In this document: positions 4,468 to 6,769 of the stretch, piece after piece | How positions within the stretch are numbered: the stretch's first letter is position 1 | Layout: each line of letters opens with the position of its first letter | Assembly (NCBI GenBank): GCA_002339265.1 | Contig: DDKG01000075.1 | Span: 146,893 to 153,661 of the forward strand | Reading direction: 5' to 3' | Length of the DNA: 6,769 bases | DNA from: Massilia sp. UBA2604 | GTDB lineage: Bacteria; Pseudomonadota; Gammaproteobacteria; Burkholderiales; Burkholderiaceae_D | Notes under the pieces: model-generated | What the model was told of the DNA's origin: nothing | The model's input: only the letters and a program-made list of their open reading frames with translations | Databases searched by the model: none | Program-made: the position numbers and the translations under genes

Positions 4468-6570
4468 TCAGCCCACCGTCCCGACGATCGACACGTCGCG
4501 GTTCTCGGGAATCTCGTTATACGACAGCACGTGCAGCCCCGGCGCGAACAGGCGCGCATAGCGCGCCAGCAACGGGCGCACCTGCGGCAGCACCAGCAGC
4601 AGCGGCGGCGTGTGCTGCTGCTTCATCTGCTCGCGCGCCACCGGCATATTGATCTGCAGCTGGGACAGCAGCTGCGGATCGATCGGGTAATTATCCAGCA
4701 CTACCTTGCCGCCGCCGTTCTGGCGCGCCTGGTTCAGGGAACCGAGCAGCATGTTTTCCAGTTCGGCCGACAGGTTAAATGCCGGCATCTCCTTCTTCTT
4801 GCCGAACAAGGTCGAGACGATCTGGCGCCGCAGCGCGCAGCGCACCTCGGCCGCCAGCAGGATCGGATCCTTGGTCGTCTCCGAGCTGTCGAGCAGGGTG
4901 GTGGCGATCACCACGATGTCCTTCAGCGACACGCCTTCGGCCAGCAGCACGCGGAACACGCGCAGCAGCTGGGTATGGGTGAGCGCCTTTTCCAGCGCCG
5001 CGGCCAGCTTGGGCGACAAGGCGGTGAGGCGTTCCAGGATCGCCGGCACGTCTTCGTGGCGGAACAGCTCGTGCAGGTATTCGCGCACCACCTTGGAGAC
5101 GTGGGTCGCGATCGCGCTCGGCACCTCGACCACCTGGTAGCCCAGGCCCAGCGCGTGCGCCTTCTGGCCCGGTTCGATCCAGGTGATGGCCATGCCGTAG
5201 GCCGGTTCGATACCGGGGATGCCGTCCAGTTCACCGTACACGTTCGGCGACGGGATCGCCAGCAGGTGCTCGGGCATCACCTCGGCTTCGGCCACCACGG
5301 TGCCGGACAGGCTGATCGAATACTGGGTCGGGCGCAGCGCCAGGTCGTCGCGCAGCGCGATCGCCGGCAGCAGCATGCCCATCTGTTCCGACAGGCTCTG
5401 GCGCACGCCCTTGATGCGCTTGACCAGCGGCTCGCCCTGGGCGCGGTCGACCATGCCGACCAGCTTGTAGCCGACCGCCACCGTGACCGGCTGCACCACC
5501 GGCAAGGCCTGCCAGTCGAGGTCGGGCGCGCGCTCGTCGCGCAGCGCGGCCTCGATCTTCGCCACGCCGGCGACGTCGGGCGCTTTCACTCTCTTCGACA
5601 TGTTCCAGCCGACATAAGCCAGCACGGCGGCCGCCGCCGTGAAGAACCACCACGGCATGCCCGGCACCATGGCCATGATGAACATCACGCCGGCCGCCGA
5701 GAACAGCACCGTCGGCTGGGCCAGCAGCTGGTCGCTCACCTGCTTCTCGAGGTCGCCCGATTCGCCGATACGGGTCACCAGGATCGCCGCCGCCGCCGAC
5801 AGCAGCAGCGCCGGGATCTGGCCCACCAGGCCGTCACCGATGGTGAGCAGCGCATAGACGCGGAACGCCTCGCCCATCGGCAGATCGTGCATCAGGGCGC
5901 CGATCGCGACGCCGCCCACCAGGTTGATGATCAGGATCAGGATCGAGGCGATGGCGTCGCCGCGCACGAACTTCGAGGCGCCGTCCATGGCGCCGTAGAA
6001 GTCGGCCTCGGACGCCACGTCCTTGCGCCGGATGGTGGCCTGTTCCTGGTTGATCAGGCCCGCGTTCAGGTCGGCGTCGATCGCCATCTGCTTGCCCGGC
6101 AGCGCGTCCAGGGTAAAGCGCGCCGACACTTCCGAGATGCGCTCGGCGCCCTTGGTGACGACGATGAAGTTGATGATCATGAGGATCACGAACACCACCA
6201 GGCCGACCACGAAGTTGCCCCCGATGACGACGTTGCCGAAGGCTTCGATCACCTGGCCGGCGGCATGCGTGCCTTCGTGACCGTGCAGCAGCACCACGCG
6301 CGTCGAAGCGACATTCAGCGCCAGGCGCATCAGTGTCGTGCCCAGGATCACGGTCGGGAACACGGCGAAGTCGAGCGGGCGCTTGGCCGTCACCGACACC
6401 AGGATCACGATCAGCGCCAGCACGATGTTAAAGGTGAACAGCACGTCCAGCAGGATCGGCGGCAGCGGCAGCATGATCATGCCCAGCAGCGCGATCAGGA
6501 AGACCGGGGCCGCGTACTTCTGGCGCCGCAGCTCCTGGATGACGCTGTTGATCGTGTTCATGAAGTTCAT
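4468..6570 (-). CDS. flhA: FlhA, flagellar type III export gate protein
   Basis: A full-length 700-residue inner-membrane protein that forms the nonameric ring of the flagellar export gate, couples proton motive force to secretion, and docks chaperone-substrate complexes. Residues 20-325 hold about eight hydrophobic segments (near 22-40, 43-62, 70-88, 108-138, 206-227, 240-267, 289-304, 306-323). The family signature covers RLALNVASTR (82-91) and the cytoplasmic loop 140-205, with GAERISEVSARFTLDALPGK and QMAIDADLNAG. The conserved charged residues of that loop are present (Arg144, Arg151, Asp155, Lys200, Asp205; Salmonella numbers are three higher). Residues 328-700 form the soluble domain, including the SPNVYGELDG region. 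The ATG at 6570 overlaps the flhB stop (ATGA), with a purine-rich GAGAAGAAAGA before it; a second Met at residue 4 is an alternative. No truncation or missing residue was seen. The gene after it is an aminotransferase rather than the often-seen flhF. Confidence 0.98.
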   Translation of the reverse strand: MNFMNTINSVIQELRRQKYAAPVFLIALLGMIMLPLPPILLDVLFTFNIVLALIVILVSVTAKRPLDFAVFPTVILGTTLMRLALNVASTRVVLLHGHEGTHAAGQVIEAFGNVVIGGNFVVGLVVFVILMIINFIVVTKGAERISEVSARFTLDALPGKQMAIDADLNAGLINQEQATIRRKDVASEADFYGAMDGASKFVRGDAIASILILIINLVGGVAIGALMHDLPMGEAFRVYALLTIGDGLVGQIPALLLSAAAAILVTRIGESGDLEKQVSDQLLAQPTVLFSAAGVMFIMAMVPGMPWWFFTAAAAVLAYVGWNMSKRVKAPDVAGVAKIEAALRDERAPDLDWQALPVVQPVTVAVGYKLVGMVDRAQGEPLVKRIKGVRQSLSEQMGMLLPAIALRDDLALRPTQYSISLSGTVVAEAEVMPEHLLAIPSPNVYGELDGIPGIEPAYGMAITWIEPGQKAHALGLGYQVVEVPSAIATHVSKVVREYLHELFRHEDVPAILERLTALSPKLAAALEKALTHTQLLRVFRVLLAEGVSLKDIVVIATTLLDSSETTKDPILLAAEVRCALRRQIVSTLFGKKKEMPAFNLSAELENMLLGSLNQARQNGGGKVVLDNYPIDPQLLSQLQINMPVAREQMKQQHTPPLLLVLPQVRPLLARYARLFAPGLHVLSYNEIPENRDVSIVGTVG

Positions 6571-6769
6571 TCTTTCTTCTCGCTCAGGTGGGATGGCACG
6601 TCCATCTCGTTGGGGAACCGCGGGGGCGCCTGGCGCCGGCCGGCACGGAACGCATTCAGTTGTAAAACGTAGTTCAGCACCTGCGACACCGCCTGGTACA
6701 GCTGGGCCGGAATCTGCTGCTGCACCTGGCTGGTGTTGTAGATGGCGCGCGCCAGCGGCGGCAGGGTCA
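6567..6769 (-). CDS. flhB: FlhB, C-terminal fragment cut by the window edge
   Basis: Sixty-six residues of the C-terminal cytoplasmic domain are visible, from the window edge to TGA at 6569-6567. FlhB is the export-gate protein whose autocleaved cytoplasmic domain, together with FliK, switches secretion from rod/hook to filament substrates. The fragment begins TLPPLARAIY, matching the conserved PPLAR segment after the NPTH cleavage site (the site itself is outside the window). It continues with QQIPAQLYQAVSQVLNYVLQL, typical of FlhB ends, then a charged, proline-rich tail ending in SEKKE. The frame is intact. The gene overlaps flhA by four bases, indicating translational coupling in one operon. 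Confidence 0.95.
   Translation of the reverse strand, partial: TLPPLARAIYNTSQVQQQIPAQLYQAVSQVLNYVLQLNAFRAGRRQAPPRFPNEMDVPSHLSEKKE

Noticed and set aside
4425..4559. 45-residue N-terminal extension of the aminotransferase
   Set aside because: It overlaps the flhA 3' end in another frame, is Cys/Arg-rich without family resemblance, and the strong ribosome site lies before the ATG at 4424.
3318..4652. 444-codon plus-strand open frame antisense to the aminotransferase
   Set aside because: No recognisable motifs and low-complexity Arg/Asp/Val-rich content; the opposite strand encodes an enzyme with all catalytic residues.
4423..6672. 749-codon plus-strand open frame antisense to flhA
   Set aside because: Composition is dominated by His, Gln, Arg and Asp with no domain pattern, and it mirrors the codon bias of flhA, which is unmistakable on the other strand.

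Overview
This window is a GC-rich flagellar locus from a Gram-negative bacterium. Strong use of G/C in third codon positions, the flagellin sequences and the flhB-flhA pair suggest a betaproteobacterium, perhaps Oxalobacteraceae such as Massilia, Duganella or Janthinobacterium. That placement is inference from sequence character; no search was run.

The left half (1-3219, + strand) is a tandem flagellin array: the 3' end of one flagellin gene (1-189) and two complete short flagellin genes (404-1276, 290 aa; 2371-3219, 282 aa). Both complete genes have near-duplicate upstream regions (an AT-rich block, a promoter-like box at fixed spacing, an identical 15-base hairpin near the expected mRNA 5' end, and an ATCAGGAG ribosome site). 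All three copies end in a GC hairpin followed by a U-tract terminator of shared sequence, so each looks like its own transcription unit. Between the two complete flagellins lies a 290-aa proline/alanine-rich protein (1370-2242) whose C-terminal third resembles the FliK hook-length control domain. This match is weak but fits the location.

The right half (3312-6769, - strand) reads flhB (3' end only), flhA (complete, 700 aa), then a DegT/DnrJ/EryC1/StrS-family sugar aminotransferase (370 aa). flhB and flhA overlap by 4 bases (ATGA), and the aminotransferase starts 43 bases after flhA with a strong Shine-Dalgarno, so the three are probably co-transcribed. This run converges on the flagellin array at a near-perfect bidirectional terminator (3261-3290).

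FlhA and FlhB form the export gate that secretes rod, hook and filament subunits. The flagellins are the filament subunits. A FliK-like protein would act at the switch from hook to filament export. The aminotransferase resembles enzymes of the VioA type that make dTDP-4-amino-4,6-dideoxyglucose (viosamine), a sugar known to decorate flagellin in some pseudomonads, so it may supply a glycan for the Ser/Thr-rich flagellins. I found no mobile elements, CRISPR, tRNA or rRNA, and no clearly novel system. The points most worth checking are the glycosylation link, the gene-conversion signature between flagellin copies, and the shared leader hairpin.
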